Below are positions 17,169 to 25,890 of a stretch of 64,000 nucleotides of DNA, piece by piece. Source of the DNA: Actinoplanes cyaneus. GTDB taxonomy: Bacteria; Actinomycetota; Actinomycetes; Mycobacteriales; Micromonosporaceae. The translations under genes and the position numbers were made by a program. Below the pieces are notes generated by a model. The model worked only from the letters and a program-made list of their open reading frames with translations. It did not search any database and was not told the origin of the DNA. Location of the stretch: the NCBI RefSeq assembly GCF_016862095.1, contig NZ_BOMH01000028.1:186001-250000 (forward strand). Reading direction: 5' to 3'. The stretch's first letter is position 1. Each line of letters opens with the position of its first letter.

Positions 17169-17551
17169 CAGCGCCTCCCCCGCACGATCAGGATCACCCC
17201 GGCCACCGCGGCCAGACCGGCCGCGATGAGCAGCACCGGGAGCTGGTTGTTACGCACCCGGACAGCCACGTCGTGGGCCGCGTCCTCGGACGCGACAACG
17301 GTCTGCCCGGCAGCGTCCTTCACGTTCGCCGTCGCGTGCCCGGCAGCCTCGCGCAGCCGGCCCGTGGCGAACGCGGCCTGCTCCAGCAGGCGCTGCCTGG
17401 TCTGCGTCACCTGCTCGCGCGCGCGGGCCTTGACGTCCGCCTTCGCGGCCAGAGCCTGCACCGTCTCCCCCAAGTCCGCCCGGGTCTGCTGGATCTCGGC
17501 GCGCAGCGCCACCAGATCCGGCTTCCCGGTCGTCGCGTCGTTCTCGCTCAC
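17168..17551 (-). CDS. DUF3618 membrane-associated protein
   Basis: A 127-residue protein. The motif IQQTRADLGETVQALAAKAD (about residues 18-37) defines DUF3618; a long amphipathic helical region follows, and a C-terminal transmembrane helix (LPVLLIAAGLAAVAGVILIV) ends in RGRR. GTG at 17551 is chosen for its strong GGAGGTGA site; an upstream in-frame extension to 17659 lacks one. It is the middle gene of a holin-like/DUF3618/DUF4235 set found together in actinobacteria and thought to relate to the envelope; no precise role is established. Confidence 0.85.
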   Translation of the reverse strand: MSENDATTGKPDLVALRAEIQQTRADLGETVQALAAKADVKARAREQVTQTRQRLLEQAAFATGRLREAAGHATANVKDAAGQTVVASEDAAHDVAVRVRNNQLPVLLIAAGLAAVAGVILIVRGRR

Positions 17552-17612
17552 GCCGTCACCTCCGCTTCCTTCCGGCGTCGCCGTGAGTATCCAACTGAGC
17601 TGAATGTGTTCC

Positions 17613-18044
17613 TCATGCCCGGCCTCGATCCCTGACCGCCTGCTTGACCTCGTCGACATCGGCCTTGAAGCCCTCGATAGCGGCCTTCGGCTCGGCCGGC
17701 ACGGCGCGGCGGAACTGCGAACGGCCGATCAGCGCCAGCACGCCCGCCACCACGAAGATCACGGCGGTGATCACCAGGCTTGCCAGCCACAGGGGCCAGA
17801 CCAGGCTCAACGCGATGATCGCGGTGGCGATCGTGGCACCGACACCGTACATCGCGAGCACGCCCGCGCCACTGAAAAGGCCGACCCCGATGCCCGCGTG
17901 TTTGCCCTTCTCGGCAAGCTCCGCCTTGGCCAGGGTCAGCTCGTCCCGGACCAGCTTGCTGAGCTGTTCGCTCGCACGCTGGACCAATTCCGCGGTGGAT
18001 TGATCGGACAACGTTCCGGTCCTGCCGTTGAGCACATCGGCCAT
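17613..18044 (-). CDS. Holin-superfamily III / DUF1469 membrane protein
   Basis: A 143-residue protein of the Phage_holin_3_6 (DUF1469) type. The N-terminal SxAELVQRASEQLSKLVRDE helix (in part) and ELTLAKAELAEKGKHAG are typical; two transmembrane helices follow (about residues 50-75 and 80-108), then a charged C-terminus. Despite the name, chromosomal members are not known to lyse cells. It is the first gene of the minus-strand operon, 61 bp from the DUF3618 gene. Confidence 0.83.
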   Translation of the reverse strand: MADVLNGRTGTLSDQSTAELVQRASEQLSKLVRDELTLAKAELAEKGKHAGIGVGLFSGAGVLAMYGVGATIATAIIALSLVWPLWLASLVITAVIFVVAGVLALIGRSQFRRAVPAEPKAAIEGFKADVDEVKQAVRDRGRA

Positions 18045-18110
18045 CGTGTCCCCCTTTCGGTGTGTCCGGTGTATGCCCTGATCACCGGTAACTCAATCCT
18101 CCCGGGCGCG

Positions 18111-19295
18111 TCACCGCCCGGCGGAAACCGGATCGCCCGGCGCCGGGGCGTGCCCGTCCACGCCGCCGAACGCCGCGCCGCGGGCCTCGCCGTCGTCACC
18201 GCCGCTGAAGACGCGCGCATCCGGCGACGCGTCCGACCGCCGAGTGTGCCGCAGCGGCGCCACCCCGTCGTCGGATTCGTCCAGCTGGGTACGCATCCGC
18301 GGCAGCGAACCGCGCTGGTTCTCCCACATCCAGGCGACCAGGCGCTCCCGGACCAGGCAGCGCAGATCCCACAACGCGCCGGCGTCGGCCGCGCTGACCA
18401 GGGCCCGCAACCGGATCGTCCCGCCGATCGCCTCGGTCACCTGCAGCACGCAGACCCGCTGGTCCCACAGGTCCGAGCCCTCGCACGCCCGGCGCAGCTC
18501 CGCCCGCAACGGCTCGATCGGCGTGGACCAGTCCACGTCAACCTCGGCCGTGCCGAGCACCGCGGAGCTGCTGCGGGTCCAGTTCTGGAACGGCTTGGTG
18601 GTGAAGTACGACGTGGGCAGGATCAACCGCCGGTCGTCCCAGATCTGCACCGCGATGTAGGTCAGGGTGATCTCCTCGATCCGGCCCCACTCGCCCTCGA
18701 CGACCACCACGTCGTCGACCCGGATCGCGTCGCTGAACGCGAGCTGGATGCCGGCGAAGACGTTGCCGAGAGTGCTCTGCGCGGCCAGCGCCGCGATCAC
18801 CGAGACCAGACCGGCCGAGGCCAGCACGCTGGCGCCCAGCGCGCGGATCCCCGGGAAGGTCATCAGCATGACGCCGGCGGTCAGGACCACGATCGTCGCG
18901 ACGGTCACCCGGCGCAGCATCACCACCTGGGTCTTCAACCGGCGGCGGCGCAGATTGTCCGGCACGTCGGTGCTCCACCGCGCCAGGGCCATGTCCTCGC
19001 AGACCAGCAGCAGCTCGGCCATCAACCAGGCGAAGGCGCCGATGCAGCCCAGGACGAGCGCGTGGATCACGCCGGCGCGCCCCGGGAACTCACCGGCGTA
19101 GACCCGGAGGGCCTGCTGGATCGCGATCAGGGTCAGGGTCACCAGAAACGGCTTGTGCATGTTCTTGGCGAGGTCGGCGGCGAGCGCGGACCGGCGGCCG
19201 ATCCGGATCATCGCCCAGTGCGACGCCTCGACGACCACGATGGCCGCGACGGCGGCCCCCGTGACACCGAGCACGGCAGTCAGAACGCTGGACAC
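18111..19295 (-). CDS. MscS-type mechanosensitive ion channel
   Basis: A 394-residue small-conductance mechanosensitive channel protein. Four or five N-terminal helices are followed by the conserved pore/beta-domain block (about residues 165-300): ALAAQSTLGNVFAGIQLAFS, DDVVVVEGEWGRIEEITLTY and RLILPTSYFTTKPFQNWTR are recognisable MscS segments. It opens on membrane tension to release solutes on osmotic downshift. GTG at 19295 is preferred (GAGGAAAG upstream and TM helix directly after). The C-terminal tail (about 365-394) is Asp/Gly-rich and variable. Confidence 0.92.
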   Translation of the reverse strand: MSSVLTAVLGVTGAAVAAIVVVEASHWAMIRIGRRSALAADLAKNMHKPFLVTLTLIAIQQALRVYAGEFPGRAGVIHALVLGCIGAFAWLMAELLLVCEDMALARWSTDVPDNLRRRRLKTQVVMLRRVTVATIVVLTAGVMLMTFPGIRALGASVLASAGLVSVIAALAAQSTLGNVFAGIQLAFSDAIRVDDVVVVEGEWGRIEEITLTYIAVQIWDDRRLILPTSYFTTKPFQNWTRSSSAVLGTAEVDVDWSTPIEPLRAELRRACEGSDLWDQRVCVLQVTEAIGGTIRLRALVSAADAGALWDLRCLVRERLVAWMWENQRGSLPRMRTQLDESDDGVAPLRHTRRSDASPDARVFSGGDDGEARGAAFGGVDGHAPAPGDPVSAGR

Positions 19296-19461
19296 GAACT
19301 TTCCTCTCCACGATCGAGTGCTGTGCCAGCGCTCCAACTTGCCCGCATCGACGGCCCGCACACACCCCTACGGCGGATGTCGGACACACGTCACACCGGG
19401 CCACTGCCGCGGCACCCGCTTCGGGACTGCCGCGGCCGTACGGCGAAATCGGCCTTTGACC

Positions 19462-20286
19462 TCAGATCTTGCGGAAGCGGGACTGGGCGAAGCAGTAGAT
19501 GCCGAACGCGGCGATCCCGGCCGCGACGAGCGCCAGCAGCCAGACACCCCACGGGTGCCCGGCCAGCGTCTTCAAGCCGGCGTCGAGGCCGCGCGCCTTG
19601 TTCGCGTCGAAGGTGACCGCGGCGGTGACGAACAGGACACCGGCCACGGTGTACGCGACGCCCTTGGCCATGTAGCCGGCCATGCCCAGCCGGATGATCG
19701 GCTTGCGGGTGCTCATCGGCATGTCCTGCGTGTTCAGGTGCTTGGTGAACTTCTTGCGCAGGCCGTAGACGAAGATGCCGACGCCGACGCCGAGCACCAC
19801 CAGGCCGATGAACCCGACCAGCCAGCGGCCACCGGTGGACTCCATCAGACCCGCCGACTTGCTCTCCGACTTGTCGCCCATCGACGCGTTCGTGCCCTGG
19901 ACCACCTTGATCGCGATCCAGCCGAGGTAGACGTAGAGGACCGCGCGGACGCCCGACAACACCCGCTCGGCGATCGCGGACCTGGTCTGCTCGCCGCTCT
20001 CCCCGACGATCGCCTCGAAGAGCTGCCAGATCGCCATCGCGAACAGGCCGATCGCGATGATCACGAGCAGCGTCTTGCCGAACGGCTTGCTCGCCAGCTC
20101 CTGCAAGGCGCCGGACTGGTCACTCTCCTTGTCGGAGCCGCTGAAGGCGACCTGCAGCGCGATCCAGGCGAAGAGCAGGTGGATGATGCCGTAGCCGACG
20201 AAGCCGCCCCGGGCCAGGAACTCCAAGGGCTTGCTGTCGGCCGCGCGTGACGCACGGTATTTGACGTTCGAGGCAGTCGAGGACAT
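19462..20286 (-). CDS. DUF1206 membrane protein
   Basis: A 274-residue protein built of three repeats of a two-helix unit, typical of DUF1206: ARGGFVGYGIIHLLFAWIAL, VLSGVRAVLYVYLGWIAIKV and AGYMAKGVAYTVAGVLFVTA begin the repeats at about 26, 108 and 190. Six transmembrane helices are expected. Function is unknown. ATG at 20286 is used; a TTG three codons upstream is possible. No good ribosome site separates these. Confidence 0.85.
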   Translation of the reverse strand: MSSTASNVKYRASRAADSKPLEFLARGGFVGYGIIHLLFAWIALQVAFSGSDKESDQSGALQELASKPFGKTLLVIIAIGLFAMAIWQLFEAIVGESGEQTRSAIAERVLSGVRAVLYVYLGWIAIKVVQGTNASMGDKSESKSAGLMESTGGRWLVGFIGLVVLGVGVGIFVYGLRKKFTKHLNTQDMPMSTRKPIIRLGMAGYMAKGVAYTVAGVLFVTAAVTFDANKARGLDAGLKTLAGHPWGVWLLALVAAGIAAFGIYCFAQSRFRKI

Positions 20287-20330
20287 GCCCCTCAATGTGA
20301 CCGGACGCGACGTTCGTCAAACTCCGCGTG

Positions 20331-20639
20331 TCAGCGCGACACCTGCACCTGGATCGCGCTCTGCGTCACACTCTCCAGCGACAGCTGCAGACCGCCGACC
20401 TCGACCGCCTGCTGGCCCTTGGTCAAGGTCACCTGCTGACCGGCGACCTGAAGAGTGACGGTGTTGTCATCCGCGCTGACGAACTCCGCCTCGACGCCCA
20501 GGACCTCGACGCTCGCGTTCGTCTCCCGCTGGATGGTGACCGTGCACTGATCGACGCCACAATTGACGCCGTCGCTGCTGCAGCCGGTCAACAATGCGGC
20601 GCCGAACACCGCGACGACAAGTGACTTAAAGATCAACAC
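20331..20639 (-). CDS. Small putative lipoprotein
   Basis: A 102-residue exported protein. The N-terminus FKSLVVAVFGAALLTGC is a lipoprotein signal with lipobox LLTGC, so Cys near residue 19 would be lipidated. The mature part contains two more cysteines (CGVDQC) that may form a disulphide, and a beta-rich region with QVAGQQVTLTKGQQ. I do not recognise the family. The start is GTG 20639 or TTG 20636; GGAAAGG lies just upstream. It is divergent from the small acetyltransferase gene. Confidence 0.65.
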   Translation of the reverse strand: MLIFKSLVVAVFGAALLTGCSSDGVNCGVDQCTVTIQRETNASVEVLGVEAEFVSADDNTVTLQVAGQQVTLTKGQQAVEVGGLQLSLESVTQSAIQVQVSR

Positions 20640-20700
20640 CCTTTCCACGGTACGAGGTCGAAGCCACCCTAGGCTGTGGATCGACCCCGAGGAGGCCTTC

Positions 20701-20988
20701 GTGAGCGACCACCTGGTCCACGACAACGTTGCGGCACACCGCTTCGAGCTGGCAGTCGACGGCTCGGTCGGAGCACTGGCGTCCTACCGGATGCGCGGCG
20801 ATGACGTGGTCGTCGTCCTGCACACCGAGACCGACCCGGACATGCGCGGGCAGGGACTGGCGGGCGAACTGGCCCGGAAGACGCTCGAGCAGTTGCGGGA
20901 GCGGGGACAGCGGATCGTTCCGGCTTGTCCGTTCTTCGCCCACTACATCAGCGAACATCCGGAATACGCGGAGTTGGTGGCTCACTAG
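20701..20988 (+). CDS. Small GNAT-like N-acetyltransferase (YjdJ/COG2388 type)
   Basis: A 95-residue protein. The core TETDPDMRGQGLAGELARKT holds the acetyl-CoA pyrophosphate-binding motif (RGQGLA), and the C-terminus PACPFFAHYISEHPEYAELV is characteristic of the short one-domain GNAT group. GTG at 20701 is selected for the GAGGAGG site about 9 bases upstream. Substrate unknown. Confidence 0.88.
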   Translation: MSDHLVHDNVAAHRFELAVDGSVGALASYRMRGDDVVVVLHTETDPDMRGQGLAGELARKTLEQLRERGQRIVPACPFFAHYISEHPEYAELVAH

Positions 20989-21150
20989 CTCCCTTACTCA
21001 CACCCCCACCCACCCTGGGGGGCGACCCACAGCCATTGTCCCGCGAAGGCCCAAGATCAGGTCGGTGCCTGTGGACGAGCGGCCAGTGTGGACAACTTGC
21101 GGCCGGGGCTCAGAGGTGCATCGGCGGGCGGAGCGCCATTGAGGACGGGT

Positions 21151-21419
21151 CGGCTGGCGCTCCCGGGTGCATCAAGCCGCCGAAACACCCCAGAGAACCA
21201 GCCGGCAACGACGAGCTGGTGCTGAGGGCTGCGTCAGAGACGGAACACAACCGCCAGCACCAGCCGGCGACAACGAGCTGGCACTGAGGGCTGCGTTGGA
21301 GACGGATCACAACCGTCAGCACCAGCTGGGGAGAACGGGCTGGTGCTGAGGGGTGTGTTGGAGATGGATTCTGATGGTCAGCGCCGACTGGCGGGATCGG
21401 GCTGGCGGTCAGGGGTGGG
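21151..21419. repeat. Tandem array of palindromic intergenic units (family site B)
   Basis: This occupies most of the 431-bp spacer between the acetyltransferase and the convergent nagZ-like gene. About five units start near 21151, 21213, 21275, 21339 and 21401, each beginning GGCTGGYRCT or AGCTGGTGCTGAGGG and most ending CAGCACCAGC-like. The stems are less perfect than at site A and degrade toward the nagZ stop, where the last unit is truncated. The first part of the spacer (20989-21150) holds nothing recognisable. Confidence 0.75.
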
Positions 21420-23192
21420 TCAGGCGGCTACGGGCTCGGGGATGTTGGCGCCGGCGATCAGCTCGGCTGCGGCCTGGCCGCACGCGCGCGTCGCGCCGAA
21501 GGTCGCCACGTGGACGCCGCCGAGGACCTTGACCGGGATGCCCATTTCGACCACGATCGCGTCCGGCCGGGTCTCCAGGACGACATCCAGGATGTCCGCG
21601 ATCCAGCGGTGCCGGTGCACGTCGCGGACCACCAGGATCAGCGGGCGACCTGCCGCCCCGGCCAGGACAAGGCTCGCCGCGTCGGCCGGGCCCGCCAGAC
21701 CATCGGCGGAAAGGTCACCCGCGGAAAGGCCACGGTTGGACAGGCCGTCCGCGGACAAATCACCGTTGGACAGGCCGTCGACAGCCAGGCCGTCTGCGGG
21801 CAGGCCGTCCGCGGGCAAACCACCGCCGGACAAGCCGTCGGCGGACAAGCCGTCGGCGGACGAATGACCGTTGGACAGGCTGCCGTTGGACAAGCCGCTG
21901 GTGGGGAGGAGGGCGGTGAGGGAGAGGGTGCTGGTGGGGTGGTCGTCGGCGGAGAGGCGGATGGCGGTGGTGCCGGGGAGCAGTGCGGCGAGCGGCGCCC
22001 CGATCCCCCACGGCGTCTCCTCGCCGATCGCGATGTTGCGCGGCGGGGCGAACTCGACGACGTGCGGCACTCCGGCGACGGGCAGTTCGGGACCGCTCTC
22101 GGCGCGGGTGACCCGCACCGCGCGCCGGGCCGCATTGAAGCCGATCTCCGAGGCGGGTTGCGGGCCGCGGACCACTCCGGCTTCCTTCTGCGTACGGGTG
22201 GTCCACGCCCCGAGCGCGCGCACCCGCGCCACGGCGTCGCGCAGCCGCGCCTCGGGCAGTTCGCCGGAGAGGACGGCGGCCACGATCGCGTCGCGCAGGT
22301 GGAGCGCGGTCTCCTCGTCGGCGTGGTCGCCGCCCACGCAGATCGCGTCGACGCCGGCGGCGAGGGCGCGGACGGTGGCGCCGGCGAGACCGAAGCGGCG
22401 GCGTACGCCCTGCATCTCGATGCCGTCGGTGACGATGAGCCCGTCGAAGCCGAGCTCGTCGCGCAGGAGTCCGGTGAGGATGCGCGGGCTCAGCGTCGCG
22501 GGCAGGTCGTTGTCGTAGGCGGGGACGAGCAGGTGGCCGGTCATCACGACCTTGGCGCCGGCCGCGATCGCGGCTCGGAACGGCACGAGCTCGTTGGCTG
22601 CCAGTTCTTCGGCGGTACGGTCGATCAGCGGCACGTCGTGGTGCGAGTCGACCGCGGTGTCGCCGTGGCCGGGGAAGTGCTTGGCGCAGGCGGCCACGCC
22701 GTAGGTCTGCAGGCCCCGCACGAAGGCGGCGGCGTGGCGCGCCACCAGGTGCGGTTCGGCCCCGAATGCCCGTACGCCGATGACCGGGTTGTCGGGGTTG
22801 TTGTTGACGTCGGCGTCGGGCGCGTAGTCGAGGGTGATGCCGGCCGCGGCCAGTTCGCAGCCGAGGTCGCGGGCGACAGCTTCGGTCAGCAGCGGGTCGT
22901 CGATCGCGCCGAGTGCCAGGTTGCCGGGGCGGGAGCTGCCGTCGCGCGACTCGAACCGGGTGACGTCGCCGGCTTCCTCGTCGATGGCCACGATCACGTC
23001 GGGCCGTTCGGCGCGCAGCTGGGCGGTGAGCGCGGCGACCTGGGCGGGCGATTCGACGTTGCGGGCGAAGAGCGCGACCCCGCCGAGCCCTTCGGCGAGC
23101 CGGCGGCGGATCCAGTCCGGCGCGGTCGTCCCGACGAATCCGGGTTGTAGAACCGCGGCGGCAAGTTCCGGCAATTCGCCGTGCTTCGACAT
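21420..23192 (-). CDS. nagZ: Glycoside hydrolase family 3, NagZ-like beta-N-acetylhexosaminidase
   Basis: A 590-residue GH3 enzyme, longer than the usual 340-residue minimal NagZ because it carries a second C-terminal domain. The catalytic domain (about residues 15-340) has the signature CAKHFPGHGDTAVDSHHDVP, with the NagZ-specific Asp/His loop, and VTDGIEM for the nucleophile Asp region. It likely removes GlcNAc from muropeptides or chitooligosaccharides. No signal peptide is evident. Between about residues 430 and 496 the second domain is interrupted by a run of five-residue repeats of the SADGL type. An unusual TA-rich palindrome lies 19 bp upstream of the start. Confidence 0.88.
   Translation of the reverse strand: MSKHGELPELAAAVLQPGFVGTTAPDWIRRRLAEGLGGVALFARNVESPAQVAALTAQLRAERPDVIVAIDEEAGDVTRFESRDGSSRPGNLALGAIDDPLLTEAVARDLGCELAAAGITLDYAPDADVNNNPDNPVIGVRAFGAEPHLVARHAAAFVRGLQTYGVAACAKHFPGHGDTAVDSHHDVPLIDRTAEELAANELVPFRAAIAAGAKVVMTGHLLVPAYDNDLPATLSPRILTGLLRDELGFDGLIVTDGIEMQGVRRRFGLAGATVRALAAGVDAICVGGDHADEETALHLRDAIVAAVLSGELPEARLRDAVARVRALGAWTTRTQKEAGVVRGPQPASEIGFNAARRAVRVTRAESGPELPVAGVPHVVEFAPPRNIAIGEETPWGIGAPLAALLPGTTAIRLSADDHPTSTLSLTALLPTSGLSNGSLSNGHSSADGLSADGLSGGGLPADGLPADGLAVDGLSNGDLSADGLSNRGLSAGDLSADGLAGPADAASLVLAGAAGRPLILVVRDVHRHRWIADILDVVLETRPDAIVVEMGIPVKVLGGVHVATFGATRACGQAAAELIAGANIPEPVAA
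21700..21905 (-). repeat. In-frame 15-bp minisatellite inside the nagZ-like gene
   Basis: About 13 imperfect copies of a 15-bp unit (reading strand form close to GCGGACGGCTTGTCC) encode the pentapeptides LSADG, LPADG, LSNGD, LSGGG and similar. Unit length is a multiple of three, so copy-number change would keep the frame. The flanking sequence is ordinary GH3-associated domain, so the array looks like an insertion in a surface loop. Confidence 0.85.
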
Positions 23193-23210
23193 GGCCCCCG
23201 TACCTCCGAA

Positions 23211-23227
23211 TGTATATACAAACGTCT
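23211..23227. promoter_or_regulatory. Operator-like palindrome upstream of the nagZ-like gene
   Basis: TGTATATACA (23211-23220) is a perfect 10-bp palindrome. It overlaps TATACAAACGTCT (23215-23227), a 13-base exact match to one half of the TetR operator at 3751-3779. The AT-rich composition contrasts with the surroundings. It may be part of the promoter or a repressor site. Confidence 0.45.
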
Positions 23228-23332
23228 ATGTGAACGTTCTCTTCCGTCCGGGGACCTATGGTCACACCACCCGCCGCATTTAGTCAACAAACCTTTCTAT
23301 TAGCCGTGGCCGATAGCCGTTAGAGTGGCGAC

Positions 23333-23479
23333 GTGCCGTCCACCCTCCTCGCGGAAGCCACCCCTCTTGCGGAAAGCACCGTCGACTGGTCCGAGGTGCA
23401 CGCCGTCAAGCTGCTCGGCGTCGCGCTCGGCCTGCTCTTCCTGCTCTGGGCCATACGTCGCATGTTCGGCGGCAAATAG
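23333..23479 (+). CDS. Small membrane protein, 48 residues
   Basis: GTG 23333 to TAG 23477-23479. The N-terminal half is polar and acidic; one hydrophobic helix (LLGVALGLLFLLWAIRRM, about residues 27-44) is followed by FGGK. The frame choice is supported by the clear TM segment with a positive cytoplasmic end and by the position 18 bp upstream of recQ on the same strand. No strong ribosome site. Function unknown. Confidence 0.5.
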   Translation: MPSTLLAEATPLAESTVDWSEVHAVKLLGVALGLLFLLWAIRRMFGGK

Positions 23480-23497
23480 GGGTACACAGGCGGCCCG

Positions 23498-25135
23498 ATG
23501 AAACTCCCTATCTACGGGCCCCGCCTGCGCAAGGTGGCCCGCACCCACTTCGGATGGCCGTCCCTGCGCCCCGGCCAGTTCAAGCCGATGCGCGCCGTGC
23601 TGCGCCGCAAGGACGCGCTCGTCGTGCTGCCGACCGGCGCCGGCAAGTCGGCGATCTACCAGATCCCGGCGGTGCTGCTCCCCGGCCCGACAGTGGTCAT
23701 CTCCCCGCTGCTCGCCCTCCAGCAGGACCAGATCGCCGCGCTCAACGAGCGTGCCGACCCCAAGATCCGGGCGGTCCGGGTCAGCTCCGCCGAGACGCCG
23801 CGCGAGCAGCAGGAGGCGATCGAGGAGTTGCGCTCCGGCAAGGCGGAGTTCCTCTTCATCACGCCCGAGCAGCTCGCCAACCCGGAACGGCTCGCCGAGG
23901 TCAAGGCGCTCAAGCCGGGTCTGGTCGCGATCGACGAGGCGCACTGCATCTCGGCGTGGGGACCGGATTTCCGGCCGGACTTCCTGGCGCTCGGCGACAT
24001 GATCAAGGAGTTGGGCCGGCCGCCGGTGCTGGCGCTGACCGCGACCGCGTCACCGCCGGTCCGCGAGGACATCATCAACCGGTTGCAGCTGCGCAACCCC
24101 GAGATCCACGTGTCCGGGCTGGACCGGAAGAACCTGTTCATCGAGGTGACGCACTGCCCCGACGAGGCGTACCGGTGGCGGCGGCTGACCACGCTGCTCG
24201 ACGAGGGGCAGCGGCCGGGCATCGTCTACGTCGCCACCCGGCGGGCCGCCGAGGAACTGGCCGAGAAGCTGACCCAGGCGGGTTATCCGGCCGAGTTCTA
24301 CCACGGTGGGATGGCCGGCGGCCTGCGTGAGCAGCGCCACGAGGACTTCATCAACGACAAGGTCGACATCATGGTGGCCACGTCGGCGTTCGGCATGGGC
24401 ATCGACAAGGCGAACATCCGCTGGGTGGCGCACATGGCGCTGCCCGACTCGCCGGACAGCTACTTCCAGGAGATCGGCCGGGCCGGGCGCGACGGGGAGC
24501 CGGGGCGCGTGCTGCTGCTGTGGCGCGCCGAGGACGAGGCGATCCAGCGCTTCTTCAACGGCGGCGGGCCCGACGAGACCGAGCTGCGGGAACTCGCCAA
24601 GGTGCTGCACAAGGGACCGGCGACCAAGACGGCGCTGGCCGAGAAGACCGGGCTCGGCCCGCGCCGCATCGGGCAGTACCTGGCGCTGCTGGAACAGGTG
24701 GGCGCCGCCCGTACCGGAAAAGGCAGCAAGATCAGTGCACCGACCGGCGCGCCCCTCCCGGCGAAGGCCGCAACGGCCGCGGTCGCCGAGTTCGAACGCC
24801 AGCAGGCCGTGATCAAGTCGCGCACCGACATGATGCGCGGGTTCGCCGAGAGCCGGCAGTGCCGGACCGAGACGCTGCTGGCGTACTTCGGCGAGGAGAT
24901 CCGGCGGATGTGCGGGCACTGCGACAACTGCGCCGACGGCAGCGCGGAGGAGGTGAACGCGGTCGAGGAGGAGGGCCCGTTCCCGATCCACAGCAAGGTG
25001 AGCCACGCCGAGTGGGGCACCGGGATGGTGATGGGCTACGAGGAGGAGAAGATGACGGTCCTCTTCGACACCGTCGGGTACAAGACGCTGTCGGTGCCCG
25101 TGGTCGTGAACCAGAACCTGCTCACCCCGGCCTGA
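23498..25135 (+). CDS. recQ: ATP-dependent DNA helicase RecQ
   Basis: A 545-residue superfamily 2 3'-5' helicase for recombination repair. Seen: motif I LPTGAGKSAIYQIP (about residues 46-59), motif II DEAHCISAWG, TATA in motif III, SAFGMGIDKANIRWV and QEIGRAGRDG (motifs V and VI), then the RecQ zinc-binding region (CRTETLLAYFGE ... CGHCDNC). The C-terminus is short; no HRDC domain is evident, replaced by a domain starting SKVSHAEWGTGMV, as in other actinobacterial forms. The stop codon is inside a 27-bp triplicated sequence. Confidence 0.95.
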   Translation: MKLPIYGPRLRKVARTHFGWPSLRPGQFKPMRAVLRRKDALVVLPTGAGKSAIYQIPAVLLPGPTVVISPLLALQQDQIAALNERADPKIRAVRVSSAETPREQQEAIEELRSGKAEFLFITPEQLANPERLAEVKALKPGLVAIDEAHCISAWGPDFRPDFLALGDMIKELGRPPVLALTATASPPVREDIINRLQLRNPEIHVSGLDRKNLFIEVTHCPDEAYRWRRLTTLLDEGQRPGIVYVATRRAAEELAEKLTQAGYPAEFYHGGMAGGLREQRHEDFINDKVDIMVATSAFGMGIDKANIRWVAHMALPDSPDSYFQEIGRAGRDGEPGRVLLLWRAEDEAIQRFFNGGGPDETELRELAKVLHKGPATKTALAEKTGLGPRRIGQYLALLEQVGAARTGKGSKISAPTGAPLPAKAATAAVAEFERQQAVIKSRTDMMRGFAESRQCRTETLLAYFGEEIRRMCGHCDNCADGSAEEVNAVEEEGPFPIHSKVSHAEWGTGMVMGYEEEKMTVLFDTVGYKTLSVPVVVNQNLLTPA

Positions 25136-25207
25136 CCCCGGCCCGCGCCAGGACCGGCCTGACCCCGGCCCGCGCCCGGACCGGCCTGATCACGGCCCGG
25201 GCTCAGG
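25127..25207 (+). repeat. 27-bp tandem triplication spanning the recQ stop
   Basis: Units are 25127-25153, 25154-25180 and 25181-25207. Each begins CCGGCCTGA, which in unit 1 is the last sense bases plus the TGA of recQ. Units 1 and 2 differ at one base; unit 3 is more diverged. Only unit 1 is coding at its start. The remainder to 25257 holds nothing recognisable. Confidence 0.85.
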
Positions 25208-25257
25208 CGGCCGGGGTGCGGCCCGACGTCATTCCGGCCCGGGGGTGCGGCCTGCGC

Positions 25258-25881
25258 TCACTCGGGGCGGGGTGCGGCTTCCCGGAAGCGGGCGGCGGCG
25301 TCGCCGGAGATGGCGGGGCCGTGGCCGAAGACGGCGTGGTCGAAGTCGCGCCCGGCGAGCTCTTGCACGGCGCCGGTGACCTGACCGTTCTTGCTGGTCG
25401 CCGCGTCGCCGGTGAACAGGACGCCGCCGGCGCGGTCGAGCAGGAACGACAGGTGGCCGCGGGTGTGCCCGGGCGTGTGGATCGCGGTGAGGCCGGGCAG
25501 CGGTTCGGCACCGTCCCCCGCCAGCTGGTCGATCTTGGTGGGCTCGACCTTGGCGAGCCGCCGGAAGAGGAACTTGCGCAGCCGTCCTTCCGGCTCGGCG
25601 GGCTGGAAGTGCCCGGTCAGGAACGGCGCCTCGGCCGCGTGCGCGATCAGGCGGGCGCCGGTGCGCGTCCGCAGGGCCGCGGCGCTGCCGGCGTGATCCG
25701 GGTGGGCGTGGGTGAGCAGGATCGCCCGCAGCTCGCCGAGGGGGCGCGCCGCCCGCTCGATCGCCGCGGCCTGGCCGGGCAGGCCGGTGTCGACCAGGAC
25801 CACCCCGTCGTCGGTGACGATCAGGTGGACGTTGACGATTCCGAGGCGGAGCTCGAAGACTCCGTCGACCACTTCGCGCAC
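25258..25881 (-). CDS. MBL-fold metallohydrolase
   Basis: A 207-residue metallo-beta-lactamase-fold hydrolase. The zinc-binding motif THAHPDHAG is at about residues 56-64, with further ligands HTPGHTRGHL (about 136) and FTGDAA (about 157). Glyoxalase II-like and thioesterase-like enzymes share this pattern; the substrate is unknown. The start is GTG 25881. It lies downstream of the large LuxR-type regulator on the same strand, with the spacer filled by a copy of that gene's 3' end. Confidence 0.9.
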   Translation of the reverse strand: MREVVDGVFELRLGIVNVHLIVTDDGVVLVDTGLPGQAAAIERAARPLGELRAILLTHAHPDHAGSAAALRTRTGARLIAHAAEAPFLTGHFQPAEPEGRLRKFLFRRLAKVEPTKIDQLAGDGAEPLPGLTAIHTPGHTRGHLSFLLDRAGGVLFTGDAATSKNGQVTGAVQELAGRDFDHAVFGHGPAISGDAAARFREAAPRPE

Positions 25882-25890
25882 ACCGGACAG

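Noticed and set aside
17613..18044. Prophage remnant suggested by the holin-family gene
   Set aside because: The DUF1469 protein sits in a chromosomal DUF3618/DUF4235 operon with no phage genes around it.
21151..21419. CRISPR array
   Set aside because: Units are palindromic and contiguous with similar, not unique, intervening sequence; no cas genes are present.
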